Of a stretch of 64,000 nt of DNA, positions 38,838-47,735 are shown piece after piece. Where the stretch lies: NCBI RefSeq assembly GCF_000816495.1, contig NZ_JXBK01000001.1:2115917-2179916 (forward strand). The letters run 5' to 3'. The notes under the pieces are model-generated. The model had not been told where the DNA came from. It made no database searches and saw only the letters and a program-made list of their open reading frames with translations. Numbering within the stretch: position 1 is the first letter of the stretch; each line of letters begins with the position of its first letter. This stretch comes from Acinetobacter harbinensis. Its GTDB lineage: Bacteria; Pseudomonadota; Gammaproteobacteria; Pseudomonadales; Moraxellaceae. Made by a program: the position numbers and the translations under genes.

Positions 38838-39742
38838 GTTTAATGACCAACAGCAATGCCTTAGCAGAAAAACTACAATCCCGAAATGCGACGCGAGAAT
38901 CCACTTGGGTGCGTTATCTGCTAATTACCATTGCCCTGATCTTTTTCTTAAGCTGTTTAATTCTGCCTTTAATTTTGGTTTTTGTAGAAGCCTTTAAACA
39001 AGGAGTGGGTGTTTATTTTCAAGCACTGGTTCATCCCGACACTTTATCTGCGGTTAAACTCACCTTACTGACCGCCGTTATTGCTGTGCCGTTGAACGTG
39101 GTGTTTGGTGTGGCGGCCGCATGGTCGGTGGCCAAATTTAACTTCCGTGGTAAATCAATTTTAACCACAATTATCGATATGCCTTTTGCGGTGTCTCCCG
39201 TCATTGCCGGTCTAATGTTGGTATTGATTTTTGGTACACAAGGTTGGTTTGGCGAATGGTTTATGGATCATGACATTAAAGTCTTGTATGCCGTACCGGC
39301 TATTGTCTTGGCGACTGTTTTTATTACGGTACCGTTTGTTGCCCGTGAACTGATTCCTTTAATGGAAGCACAAGGTACGGAAGAAGAAGAAGCAGCCATT
39401 GTACTGGGTGCTTCAGGCTGGCAAACCTTTTGGAAAGTCACCTTGCCGAATATTAAATGGGGATTAATCTACGGCGTGATTTTGTGTAATGCCCGTGCGA
39501 TGGGTGAATTTGGTGCAGTCTCAGTGGTGTCCGGCCATATTCGCGGGGAAACCAATACCTTGCCGTTACATGTCGAAATTCTCTACAACGAATATACGTT
39601 TAGTGCCGCCTTTGCGGTGTCATCACTGCTTGCGCTACTGGCCATTGTCACGCTGATTTTAAAAGCATGGGTGGAAATTCGGCAAGAAAAGCAAAACAAA
39701 CGTAATGCAGATGCAACGGTTTCTGAAGGAATGACATCATGA
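38834..39742 (+). CDS. cysW: Sulfate ABC transporter permease CysW
   Basis: Second channel subunit. 302 residues, six or so helices, VNVVFG-like motif and the coupling segment [20 protein letters not shown] (about 176-195). [16 protein letters not shown] is well conserved among CysW. The ATG overlaps the cysT stop codon (ATGA), and its own stop overlaps the cysA start by four bases, so tight translational coupling is expected. Confidence 0.95.
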   Translation: MSLMTNSNALAEKLQSRNATRESTWVRYLLITIALIFFLSCLILPLILVFVEAFKQGVGVYFQALVHPDTLSAVKLTLLTAVIAVPLNVVFGVAAAWSVAKFNFRGKSILTTIIDMPFAVSPVIAGLMLVLIFGTQGWFGEWFMDHDIKVLYAVPAIVLATVFITVPFVARELIPLMEAQGTEEEEAAIVLGASGWQTFWKVTLPNIKWGLIYGVILCNARAMGEFGAVSVVSGHIRGETNTLPLHVEILYNEYTFSAAFAVSSLLALLAIVTLILKAWVEIRQEKQNKRNADATVSEGMTS

Positions 39743-40800
39743 GTATTCAAGTTAAAAATATTGAAAAACACTTTGGTGCGTTCCATGCACTGAATAATAT
39801 TTCATTGGATTTTCCCGATGGTCAGCTGGTGGCCTTACTTGGCCCTTCTGGCTGTGGTAAAACCACCTTACTGCGAATTATTGCCGGTTTAGAAACAGCC
39901 GATGGTGGACAAGTGATTTTAGAAGGTGAAGATGCCACTGCTGTGCATGTTCGTGAACGCCAAGTCGGGTTTGTGTTTCAGCACTATGCGTTATTTCGGC
40001 ACATGAGCGTGTTTGAAAATATTGCTTTCGGTTTACGCGTGCGCCCACGCGCAACACGCCCATCAGAGAGCGATATTAAAAAACGTGTGATGCATTTACT
40101 GGATTTGGTGCAATTGAGCGCTTTAGCTGAGCGCTTTCCAGCCCAACTCTCTGGCGGGCAACGGCAACGTGTGGCTTTGGCTCGTGCGCTTGCAGTTGAG
40201 CCTCGGGTATTATTGCTCGATGAACCCTTTGGTGCGTTAGATGCTAAAGTGCGTAAAGAACTGCGCCGTTGGTTGCGTACCTTACATGATGAACTGCACA
40301 TTACCTCTATTTTTGTCACCCATGACCAAGAAGAAGCCTTAGAAGTGGCCGATCAAATTATTGTGATGAATAAAGGCAATGTAGAGCAAATTGGTTCACC
40401 CCGTGAAGTGTATGAAAAACCCGCAACGCCGTTTGTCTTTGACTTTTTGGGTCAAGCCAATCGTTTTGAAGGTCAGCATCAACAGGGTATTATTCAATTG
40501 GGTGAGGATCGCATTCAATTGCCGCAGACTCTTGATGCCCCACAAGGTCAAATTATTGCCTTTGCGCGTCCCCATGAATTTCAGCTCTATACCACGCCAC
40601 AGCCGAATACCATTCAAGCCACGTTCTTACGGGAAATATGGATTGCTGGTAAAGTGCTGGCAGAGCTGCAAGATCGCCAAGGCAATCTTATTGAAATTTC
40701 ATTACCGTCAGATCAAGCTAAACTGCATCAATTTAAACCAAATCAAACGGTGTGGCTCAGTCCAACAGCACTGCATTTATTTGCCGATGACGTGGCTTAA
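39739..40800 (+). CDS. cysA: Sulfate ABC transporter ATPase CysA
   Basis: ATPase driving sulfate import. 353 residues: Walker [10 protein letters not shown] (35-43), Q-loop VFQHYALF, signature [15 protein letters not shown] (about 135-149), Walker [12 protein letters not shown], switch His in VTHDQEEA, and a C-terminal regulatory domain (about 235-353). ATGA overlap with cysW. The locus sbp, cysT, cysW, cysA and cysB is arranged as in Pseudomonas-type genomes. Confidence 0.96.
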   Translation: MSIQVKNIEKHFGAFHALNNISLDFPDGQLVALLGPSGCGKTTLLRIIAGLETADGGQVILEGEDATAVHVRERQVGFVFQHYALFRHMSVFENIAFGLRVRPRATRPSESDIKKRVMHLLDLVQLSALAERFPAQLSGGQRQRVALARALAVEPRVLLLDEPFGALDAKVRKELRRWLRTLHDELHITSIFVTHDQEEALEVADQIIVMNKGNVEQIGSPREVYEKPATPFVFDFLGQANRFEGQHQQGIIQLGEDRIQLPQTLDAPQGQIIAFARPHEFQLYTTPQPNTIQATFLREIWIAGKVLAELQDRQGNLIEISLPSDQAKLHQFKPNQTVWLSPTALHLFADDVA

Positions 40801-40854
40801 GCCGACATGGATGGGGCAAAATAGCTCCATCCCTTTTTTAAGGTAAACACAAGT

Positions 40855-41778
40855 ATGAATTTTCAGCAACTCAGAATTATTCGAGAAACGGTTCGACAAA
40901 AATTTAACTTAACCGAAGCGTCGGCAGCACTTTACACCTCACAATCTGGCGTGAGTAAACATATTAAAGATTTAGAAGACGAGCTAGGCGTACAACTGTT
41001 TGTGCGCAAAGGTAAGCGTTTATTGGGTCTCACTGAACCGGGTCAGGCTTTACTGGGTATTGTAGAGCGCATGTTGGTTGATGCAGACAATATTAAACGC
41101 CTAGCGGATGACTTTAACCGTGTAGATGAAGGCACATTGACTATTGCCACCACGCACACCCAAGCGCGCTATGTCTTACCGCCAATTGTGAATCAATTTA
41201 AAAAAGGATTTCCCAAAGTACATCTGATTTTACAGCAGGCCAGTCCGGTTGAAATCACCCAAATGCTACTACAAGGCGAAGCCGATATTGGCATTGCAAC
41301 AGAATCTTTAACAGCAGAAGACAACTTGGCCAGTGTGCCCTTTTATGAGTGGCAACACAGTATTATTACCCCACAAAACCATCCACTGACCACGCAGCAG
41401 AACATTGGTTTACAAGATTTAGCCGAGTATCCTTTGATTACTTATCATGGTGGATTTACTGGTCGCTCAAAAATTGATAAAGCTTTTGATGCAGCCGGTC
41501 TTGATGTCGATATTGTCATGTCTGCACTGGATGCCGATGTCATTAAAACCTATGTTGAACTGAATATGGGCGTGGGTATTGTTAATAACGTGGCCTATGA
41601 TGCAGAGCGTGACTATCGTTTAAAACAAATTCCCACTGATATTTTTGGCATGAATACTACATGGATTGCAGTACGCAAAGGACACTTATTGCGCGGTTAC
41701 GGCTATGAATTTATTTCACTTTGTACGCCAAATGCCGACATTAAAGCCTTTAAAAAAGAAGCTTATCCAGAAGATTAA
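40855..41778 (+). CDS. cysB: LysR-type regulator CysB
   Basis: Activator of sulfur-assimilation genes; in enteric bacteria its inducer is O-acetylserine or N-acetylserine. 307 residues: N-terminal winged helix-turn-helix (1-60, AALYTSQSGVSKHIKDLEDE at about 24-43), then a periplasmic-binding-like effector domain with TTHTQARYVLP (about 99-109) and YHGGFTGRSKIDKAFD (about 198-213). This matches CysB. 54 bases after cysA on the same strand, so it may be read from the same transcript. Confidence 0.94.
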   Translation: MNFQQLRIIRETVRQKFNLTEASAALYTSQSGVSKHIKDLEDELGVQLFVRKGKRLLGLTEPGQALLGIVERMLVDADNIKRLADDFNRVDEGTLTIATTHTQARYVLPPIVNQFKKGFPKVHLILQQASPVEITQMLLQGEADIGIATESLTAEDNLASVPFYEWQHSIITPQNHPLTTQQNIGLQDLAEYPLITYHGGFTGRSKIDKAFDAAGLDVDIVMSALDADVIKTYVELNMGVGIVNNVAYDAERDYRLKQIPTDIFGMNTTWIAVRKGHLLRGYGYEFISLCTPNADIKAFKKEAYPED

Positions 41779-41803
41779 AAATTTGATCTGGGTATTTTAG
41801 AAG

Positions 41804-41841
41804 TGTCTCTATAGAAAACGATTGAGCTTTTTATAGAGACA
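41804..41841. repeat. Inverted repeat just after cysB
   Basis: TGTCTCTATA (41804-41813) and TATAGAGACA (41832-41841), 18-base spacer, perfect arms. Directly followed by the terminator at 41845. A run of A rather than T follows, so it is not itself a plus-strand terminator. Confidence 0.55.
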
Positions 41842-41844
41842 TAA

Positions 41845-41871
41845 AAAAAACGAGCCGTAGCTCGTTTTTTT
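41845..41871. terminator. Bidirectional terminator after cysB
   Basis: AAAAAACGAGC, loop CGTA, GCTCGTTTTTTT. Serves cysB and the convergent outer-membrane gene. Confidence 0.92.
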
Positions 41872-41899
41872 ATCTTTAGAATCCTAACTTGATTCTAAA

Positions 41900-42631
41900 T
41901 TAGAAATGATAACTTACACCCAGTTTAGCCACTGGTAACCATTCGTATTTGTCATCATTACGGATTTTATTTTCTTCAGCACGTATATCTTCATCAATAT
42001 TGGCGCCATTTACGTTAACAAAAGTACCATTCGCATTTAAATCAACTGTAGGATTACCGGTATAGTAAGCACCGACTTCACCAAATACACCCCAATTTTG
42101 ATTGATTTTAGGCGCAAAACCTAAACCAACGTATGGTGCGATATCATTTTTATATGACATTTTGCCATTAACTGAACCATTAACTGAATATGGATTATCA
42201 TTCACAGTAATAGAACCATTTTCTGAACGCTTAGTTAAGTCATAGTCATTATCAAGATAACCTACACCGGCTGCCATATAAACGCCTTGCGCCCAACGGT
42301 TTGCACTTGCACCCCAAGGACGAATTTCAGCATTTAAGTAAGCAAGTTTGTTGTCCATATCTAGGTCATATTTAGTACCATTTACTGATACATCATCTGT
42401 CCAAGAGATATCACCGCCGTTATAACCTAACGCCAAACCCACATATGGGTTTGCAGTCCAAAGTAAAGCACCGCCGTAACCTGTCGTACCCACTTCAGCA
42501 CGAACGCCTGTTGGAATCAGTTGGTTTTTCTCAAAAGCATAACCATCTTGAACAACAACTTCTTCTGCCATTGCTGTACCAGCCATTGCAGTAAGTAGTG
42601 CTGCGGTAAGAACTGTCGTTAAAGTTTTCAT
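41900..42631 (-). CDS. Outer-membrane beta-barrel protein
   Basis: 243 residues from the ATG at 42631, set eight bases from GGAG. Clear signal peptide (1-22, GTAMA-EE), then alternating strands: RAEVGTTGYGGALLWTANPYVGLALGY, quoted here only by its ending YVGLALGY, and the C-terminal LPVAKLGVSYHF ending in Phe, as expected for OMP assembly. Loop segments rich in N, D, G. Resembles the OmpW/OmpA-like small barrels of Acinetobacter, but I cannot name the family. Single gene, own promoter region about 290 bases before dapD. Confidence 0.82.
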   Translation of the reverse strand: MKTLTTVLTAALLTAMAGTAMAEEVVVQDGYAFEKNQLIPTGVRAEVGTTGYGGALLWTANPYVGLALGYNGGDISWTDDVSVNGTKYDLDMDNKLAYLNAEIRPWGASANRWAQGVYMAAGVGYLDNDYDLTKRSENGSITVNDNPYSVNGSVNGKMSYKNDIAPYVGLGFAPKINQNWGVFGEVGAYYTGNPTVDLNANGTFVNVNGANIDEDIRAEENKIRNDDKYEWLPVAKLGVSYHF

Positions 42632-42925
42632 TACATATCTCCTCAAAAAAATTCTTTTCATGCTTAATGCTTTTTAATAGACGCACTATAAGGCAAAAGC
42701 AGCTTAACTTTTATTCGACATTTGCTGAGTTTTTGTTATTTTTTGATACAATTGCGATTTACTGTTGATTTTGCAAACTTTTTTAATTAAAAGAAAAATA
42801 ATATTAAATTTTAAGTGTTTATTTTTTTACTTTAATAAATATTTCCCATGTAAAGTCATTTTTTCATCTATTTAGCCGGCAATATAGTGTAAAATATTGA
42901 AAATTTTTTTTGGAAATGGAAGATC

Positions 42926-43747
42926 ATGTCTCAGCTTTCAACAATCATTGAACAAGCGTTTGAAGACCGTGCAAATTTCACCGCAGCAGACTGCCCAGAA
43001 CAAGTGCGCCTTGCTGTAGAAGAAGCGATTGCGAGCCTAGATAACGGCTCACTTCGCGTAGCAGAAAAAATTGACGGTGAATGGATTGTTCATCAATGGC
43101 TAAAAAAAGCAGTTTTACTGTCGTTTAAATTAAATGACAACAAAACCATTGAGTCCGGTGATCTTCGCTTTTATGACAAAGTGGAAACTAAATTCTCCAG
43201 TTGGACTGAAGAACAGTTTAAAGCCGCCGGTGTACGTGTAGTACCACCTGCTGTGGCACGTAAAGGCAGTTTCCAAGCAAAAAATGTGGTGTTGATGCCA
43301 TCGTATGTCAACATTGGCGCTTACGTTGATGAAGGCACGATGGTTGACACATGGGCAACTGTGGGTTCATGTGCGCAAATTGGTAAAAATGTACATTTAT
43401 CTGGCGGTGTTGGAATTGGTGGTGTACTTGAACCACTGCAAGCCAACCCGACTATTATTGAAGACAACTGCTTCATTGGCGCGCGTTCTGAAATTGTTGA
43501 AGGCGTGATTGTAGAAGAAGGTTCAGTCATTTCTATGGGCGTATTTATTGGTCAATCGACCAAGATTTATGACCGCGCAACTGGCGAAGTGCATTATGGC
43601 CGCGTGCCTGCTGGCTCTGTAGTGGTTGCAGGAAGCTTGCCTTCTAAATGTGGCACATATAGCTTATATGCTGCAATTATCGTGAAAAAAGTCGATGCCA
43701 AAACACGTTCAAAAACTAGCTTAAACGATTTATTACGCGAAGATTAA
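42926..43747 (+). CDS. dapD: Tetrahydrodipicolinate N-succinyltransferase
   Basis: Succinylates tetrahydrodipicolinate in the lysine/diaminopimelate pathway. 273 residues: an N-terminal helical domain and a left-handed beta-helix of hexapeptide repeats (about 105-225, e.g. [20 protein letters not shown] split into two copies, and [15 protein letters not shown]). Length and motif order match DapD. Own promoter in the very A/T-rich stretch before it; strong terminator after it. Confidence 0.96.
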   Translation: MSQLSTIIEQAFEDRANFTAADCPEQVRLAVEEAIASLDNGSLRVAEKIDGEWIVHQWLKKAVLLSFKLNDNKTIESGDLRFYDKVETKFSSWTEEQFKAAGVRVVPPAVARKGSFQAKNVVLMPSYVNIGAYVDEGTMVDTWATVGSCAQIGKNVHLSGGVGIGGVLEPLQANPTIIEDNCFIGARSEIVEGVIVEEGSVISMGVFIGQSTKIYDRATGEVHYGRVPAGSVVVAGSLPSKCGTYSLYAAIIVKKVDAKTRSKTSLNDLLRED

Positions 43748-43789
43748 TTCTCTCTATTCATTGCTGTTGCGGAACTTAAATCGTTCCTC

Positions 43790-43830
43790 ATCTCTACGCT
43801 CAGCCATGAGCGTAGAGATTTTTATTTTTA
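43790..43830 (+). terminator. Terminator after dapD
   Basis: ATCTCTACGCTCA, loop GCCA, TGAGCGTAGAGAT: 13 perfect pairs, then TTTTTATTTTTA. Confidence 0.95.
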
Positions 43831-43866
43831 TACTCTGTCATTTATTTTGCTGTGGTTAATGTTGTT

Positions 43867-44577
43867 ATGAATACGCTTCGATCTTCTACTATTCCTGTGT
43901 CCGATCCGTCTGCGGGTTTACGTATCACGGAGATTTTTTATTCATTGCAAGGTGAAGCCAATGCGGCAGGATTACCGACCGTTTTTATTCGGTTGACCGG
44001 TTGTCCGCTGCGTTGTAGCTATTGCGATACCACCTATTCCTTTGAAGGTGGCGAACGCCAATCTTTAGAGCAGATTATTAAAACCACGCTCGACTTTAAT
44101 ACCCCTTATGTTTGCGTAACGGGCGGTGAACCCTTGGCGCAGCCGAATGCCCTGCCTTTAATGCAGCGCTTAGCCGACTTAGGCTGTGAGGTTTCTCTTG
44201 AGACCAGCGGCGCTTTAGATGTCTCTAAAGTAGATGCTCGGGTTTCAAAAGTACTCGATTTAAAAACCCCCACTTCGGGCGAACAGCACAGAAATTTACT
44301 CAGTAATTTAGATCATTTGACCCAGCACGACCAAATTAAATTTGTGATTTGTAACCGTGCCGATTATGAGTGGTCTAAACAGCAACTTGAACAGTTGAAA
44401 TTAAATGAATTGGTGAGCACCGTTTGGTTCTCGCCTGCTTTTGCTGTCGAAAAAGGCGCAATTCAGCTCCCGCCTCTCGCGCGTGATTTAGCACAATGGA
44501 TTTTAGACGACCATCTCCCTGTTCGCTTCCAACTGCAATTACACAAATTGCTTTGGAATGATGAAACTGGTCGTTAA
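43867..44577 (+). CDS. queE: 7-carboxy-7-deazaguanine synthase
   Basis: Radical-SAM enzyme of queuosine precursor synthesis. 236 residues from the ATG at 43867; an upstream GTG at 43852 is possible. FYSLQGEANAAGLPTVFIRL (shown to 20 residues) is typical. The cluster motif CPLRCSYC (CxxxCxxC) is followed by DTTYSFEGG, then CVTGGEPL near residue 80. Followed 59 bases later by queC, the next-step enzyme, so this is a small queuosine pair. Confidence 0.95.
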   Translation: MNTLRSSTIPVSDPSAGLRITEIFYSLQGEANAAGLPTVFIRLTGCPLRCSYCDTTYSFEGGERQSLEQIIKTTLDFNTPYVCVTGGEPLAQPNALPLMQRLADLGCEVSLETSGALDVSKVDARVSKVLDLKTPTSGEQHRNLLSNLDHLTQHDQIKFVICNRADYEWSKQQLEQLKLNELVSTVWFSPAFAVEKGAIQLPPLARDLAQWILDDHLPVRFQLQLHKLLWNDETGR

Positions 44578-44636
44578 TTTAATTCCACTCTTGCTTGTTA
44601 CCCTCTCATTCTAAATCCTAATTTGGAGATTTTAAT

Positions 44637-45308
44637 ATGCGTACTCGTGCCATCGTTTTATTATCTGGCGGCTTAGACTCAACCACGTGTTTAGCTTGGG
44701 CACAAGCACGTTATGAATGTATTGCCATCAGCTTTATGTACGGTCAGCGCTCAACCACTGAACTTGATGCTGCGCGCACATTGACTCAGCAAGCGGGTGT
44801 AGAGCATCGTGTGATTAAAATTGATTTAGGTAATTTAGGCGGCTCTGCCTTAACCGACTACAGCATTGATATTCCCGAACATGAACAAGAGGGTATTCCT
44901 GTAACTTATGTTCCAGCACGTAACACGATATTTTTGTCCTATGCGCTCGCTGCAGCGGAAGTTTTTGGTGCAGAAGCGATTGTGATTGGCATTAATGCTG
45001 TTGATTATTCAGGTTATCCAGACTGTCGTCCTGAATTTATTGATGCTTTTGCGAACATGGCACGCCTTGCAACTAAGGTGGGTGTGGAGGGAAAACCGCT
45101 TAAATTTGAAACACCTCTGTTACATTTATCCAAAGCAAATATTATTCGCCTAGGTATAGAACATGGCGTAGACTACAGTCAAACGGTGTCTTGCTACCAA
45201 GCAGACGACCTAGGGCGTGCTTGTGGCAAATGTGATAGTTGTCGTTTACGTAAACAAGGTTTTGCTGACGCAGCCATTGAAGATCCAACACGTTATATAC
45301 CGTCATAA
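44637..45308 (+). CDS. queC: 7-cyano-7-deazaguanine synthase
   Basis: ATP-dependent enzyme converting CDG to preQ0, the queuosine precursor. 223 residues: PP-loop SGGLDST (10-16), [14 protein letters not shown], and the zinc site at the C-terminus with four Cys in [20 protein letters not shown] (about 189-208). Good Shine-Dalgarno (GGAG). Its end overlaps nothing; the following small gene begins 13 bases later. Confidence 0.96.
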   Translation: MRTRAIVLLSGGLDSTTCLAWAQARYECIAISFMYGQRSTTELDAARTLTQQAGVEHRVIKIDLGNLGGSALTDYSIDIPEHEQEGIPVTYVPARNTIFLSYALAAAEVFGAEAIVIGINAVDYSGYPDCRPEFIDAFANMARLATKVGVEGKPLKFETPLLHLSKANIIRLGIEHGVDYSQTVSCYQADDLGRACGKCDSCRLRKQGFADAAIEDPTRYIPS

Positions 45309-45321
45309 CAGGGTGCAATAC

Positions 45322-45732
45322 ATGAAAAACTTAAAATCAAATATTATTCTTTCAACTTTATTTTCTGCAGTGGCATTGATGGCAACTGCTTCACATGCAG
45401 CAGAGTCCAACAAGCTGCAAGAAGCGTATAAAAGCACCAATGTAAAATCGGCTTTAATTAATGTTTGTAAAGATGAAACCGGTAAAAGTAAAAAATTATC
45501 TGCCGCAGAAGTCAGTAAATATTGTACATGTGCAGTTGAAGCAGATGGCAAACTGACCAACGCGCAAAAATGGGAAATGCAAAGTACCATTAACCAAAAG
45601 AAAAGCCCTGCAACTTTAGCTTTTGTGCAAAAACAGAATCAAGATTTACAGGCCTGCTTTGGCCCACAATTGACAGGCAAGCTTAAAAGCTTAACTGAAG
45701 AAGCCATGAAATCTGCTCAAGCTAAAAAATAA
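45322..45732 (+). CDS. Small secreted protein, unknown function
   Basis: 136 residues with a Sec signal peptide (about 1-24, SHA-AE) and a mature part rich in K, A and Q, mostly helical. Four cysteines are visible: NVCKDE, the pair in YCTCAVEADG, and QACFGP. No domain that I recognise. Preceded by AGGGTG before the ATG at 45322. It lies 13 bases after queC and ahead of the Dph6-like gene, with a terminator after it, so it probably shares the queE-queC transcript. The open frame continues upstream to 45217 inside queC. Confidence 0.75.
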   Translation: MKNLKSNIILSTLFSAVALMATASHAAESNKLQEAYKSTNVKSALINVCKDETGKSKKLSAAEVSKYCTCAVEADGKLTNAQKWEMQSTINQKKSPATLAFVQKQNQDLQACFGPQLTGKLKSLTEEAMKSAQAKK

Positions 45733-45751
45733 GCCAAGTCAGATTCAATCA

Positions 45752-45778
45752 AAGCCTGCATTTGCAGGCTTTTTTTTA
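45752..45778 (+). terminator. Terminator after the secreted protein
   Basis: AAGCCTGC, loop ATTT, GCAGGCTT, then a long T-run. Separates the queuosine cluster from the next gene. Confidence 0.92.
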
Positions 45779-45792
45779 ACAATGGATTCACT

Positions 45793-46482
45793 ATGCAACA
45801 CCTTTGGAAAAGTAACGCCGATCAACATAAATTTGTGGTTTCTTATAGCGGCGGTAAAGACAGCACCCTCGCCTTGTATCATGCGATGCAAGTGGGCACA
45901 GCCATTGGCTTGATTGTGATGTTAGAAGAACATGGGCTACGTTCACACTCGCATGCTATGCCTTTAGAAATTATCCATGCCCAAGCCGAGGCTTTAGGCT
46001 TACCCATTCTCAGTGCCGCATCCAACTGGGATAATTACCAGACTGAATTTTTAAACTTATTGGCGCAGACCAAACAACACGGTGCAGAAACCTTGGTCAC
46101 TGGTGACTTAGATATGCCAGAACATGGCTGTTGGCATGAGCGTATGACCCAGCATGCGGCACTAAAATTATGTATGCCGCTTTGGCAACGAGCGCATGCC
46201 GAGGTTATACGCGAATTCATTGCGTTGAACTTTAAAAGTATGATTGTCACGGTAAATCTTAAGTTAGGTATGCGCATTGAAGATTTAGGTAAAATTTTAA
46301 CCTTAGACTATATTCAAACATTAGAGCAACGTGGAATTGATCCATGCGGTGAAGGGGGTGAGTTTCACAGCACTGTACTGGATGGCCCGATATTTAAACG
46401 CGCAATTTGCGTACATCAAGGTGAGATTGTACGCCATGAACATTATGCCTTTTTAACCCTGCAACTAGACCATGCTTTATGA
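45793..46482 (+). CDS. Dph6-like PP-loop ATPase (diphthine-ammonia ligase family)
   Basis: 229-residue ATP pyrophosphatase. The N-terminal PP-loop is SYSGGKDSTLALYHAM (17-32). The family signature GxDPCGEGGEFHS is here GIDPCGEGGEFHSTV (about 185-199). In archaea and eukaryotes Dph6 amidates diphthine, but bacteria lack diphthamide, so the substrate here is unknown. Databases often give it the diphthine name by homology. Four-base overlap region with the peroxiredoxin: its stop codon TGA (46480-46482) lies 17 bases before the next ATG. Confidence 0.85.
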   Translation: MQHLWKSNADQHKFVVSYSGGKDSTLALYHAMQVGTAIGLIVMLEEHGLRSHSHAMPLEIIHAQAEALGLPILSAASNWDNYQTEFLNLLAQTKQHGAETLVTGDLDMPEHGCWHERMTQHAALKLCMPLWQRAHAEVIREFIALNFKSMIVTVNLKLGMRIEDLGKILTLDYIQTLEQRGIDPCGEGGEFHSTVLDGPIFKRAICVHQGEIVRHEHYAFLTLQLDHAL

Positions 46483-46499
46483 TAATGAAGGATCACAAT

Positions 46500-46961
46500 A
46501 TGACAGAAAATATTCAATTGCCTGAGCAAAATTTCCCCACCACTACAGGTGAGATTAACTTATCACGCCTGCCCTCAGCATGGTTGATTGTGTATTTTTA
46601 CCCCAAAGACTCAACACCGGGTTGTACCACGCAGGCGGTGGATTTTTCTAATCTGATAGATGAGTTTTCAGCATTAGACAGCACCATTTTGGGAGTCTCG
46701 CGAGATTCGGTAAAAGCACATCAAAATTTCACTGAAAAGCAGTCCTTGCGCATTAATTTAATTAGCGATAAAGAAGAAGTGCTGTGTACGCTATTTGATG
46801 TCATTAAAGAAAAAAATATGTATGGCAAAAAAGTGATGGGCATTGAACGCTCCACCTTTATTTTCCATCAAGGCAAACTGCTCAAAGCCTATCGTAAAGT
46901 TAAAGCCGCAGGACATGCTGAACAGGTTTTGGCCGATTTAAAAGCATTACACGCAGCTTAA
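46500..46961 (+). CDS. Peroxiredoxin, Bcp/PrxQ family
   Basis: Thiol peroxidase removing hydroperoxides. 153 residues from the ATG at 46500 (AAGGA seven bases upstream). FYPKDSTPGCTTQAVDFSN (34-52) has the peroxidatic Cys42. The resolving Cys normally five residues later (CxxxxC) is replaced by Val (GCTTQAV), and only Cys96 remains. So it is either 1-Cys or uses another Cys. Probably cotranscribed with the Dph6-like gene. Confidence 0.9.
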   Translation: MTENIQLPEQNFPTTTGEINLSRLPSAWLIVYFYPKDSTPGCTTQAVDFSNLIDEFSALDSTILGVSRDSVKAHQNFTEKQSLRINLISDKEEVLCTLFDVIKEKNMYGKKVMGIERSTFIFHQGKLLKAYRKVKAAGHAEQVLADLKALHAA

Positions 46962-46980
46962 GTGCATAGTATTGGGTTTG

Positions 46981-47006
46981 AAAAGCCCGATTAAAGTGGG
47001 CTTTTT
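46981..47006. terminator. Terminator after the peroxiredoxin
   Basis: AAAAGCCC, nine-base loop, GGGCTTTTT. Also near the end of the convergent LysE-type gene. Confidence 0.85.
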
Positions 47007-47026
47007 AATTTTCACTGGAGGGTTCT

Positions 47027-47632
47027 TTATAGCGTGAATACTAAAGATAAAGCGATACTCCACATCACTACAGCGATCATCACATCTAAGATTTGCCATG
47101 CTTTGCGGTTTTTAAAGACAGGTAATAATAAGCGCGCGCCATAGCCGAGAGCAAAGAAAAATAAAAATGAAGCGCTGATTGCACCCAACGCGAAATACAC
47201 TTTCATCTGCGCAAATTGCGCAGAGATAGAACCCAGCAAGACCACCGTATCCAGATACACATGCGGATTAAGCCATGTCAGCGCCAAACAGATTCCCAAT
47301 ATTTTCCATAGCGACTGTTCAGATTGTGCATCGAGCTGTATAGACTGATTGGCTTGCAGCGCCTGCTTAATATGCTGCGCCCCATAAACCATTAAAAATA
47401 GTGCACCGGCATATCGCGCAATTGTAATCATCATTGGGAATTGCTGCATCAGCGCGGCAAAACCAAACACCCCTAAAGCAATTAACGTGGCATCCGACAA
47501 TGCACAGAGCAAGCAAATCCAGAAAATATGTTGCTGCTTTAAGCCTTGTTTTAGCACAAAGGCATTTTGCGCACCGATGGCTAAAATCAAACTGAACCCA
47601 ATGGCAAAACCCTGTAGATAGCTACTTAACAT
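47027..47632 (-). CDS. LysE/ArgO-type basic amino acid exporter
   Basis: Inner-membrane exporter, likely for arginine or lysine. 201 residues with six hydrophobic helices. IGAQNAFVLKQGL (20-32) and CALSDATLIALG (about 43-54) are the conserved LysE family motifs. The divergent LysR-type gene 103 bases away is an ArgP-type regulator, the usual partner. The shared intergenic region 47633-47735 must hold both promoters and the operator. Confidence 0.9.
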   Translation of the reverse strand: MLSSYLQGFAIGFSLILAIGAQNAFVLKQGLKQQHIFWICLLCALSDATLIALGVFGFAALMQQFPMMITIARYAGALFLMVYGAQHIKQALQANQSIQLDAQSEQSLWKILGICLALTWLNPHVYLDTVVLLGSISAQFAQMKVYFALGAISASFLFFFALGYGARLLLPVFKNRKAWQILDVMIAVVMWSIALSLVFTL

Positions 47633-47735
47633 TAAAATGTTCGATATGCTTAAAATGATACAATATTATCTACACTCTTTAGACAGGTGAAGCATAATTA
47701 AGAAAATATCAGCTGAACTAAATTATTTTAATGCT
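47633..47735. promoter_or_regulatory. Shared promoter region of exporter and regulator
   Basis: 103 A/T-rich bases. A plus-strand promoter is possible, with CTACAC (about 47678) and CATAAT (about 47694) spaced near 17 bases. An ArgP site is expected here, but I could not pick one. Confidence 0.4.

Noticed and set aside
40391..40846. 151-codon frame overlapping the end of cysA
   Set aside because: Same strand, different frame, no Shine-Dalgarno, basic random-looking protein.
43748..43866. preQ1 riboswitch before queE
   Set aside because: The leader holds the dapD terminator and no recognisable preQ1 aptamer features.
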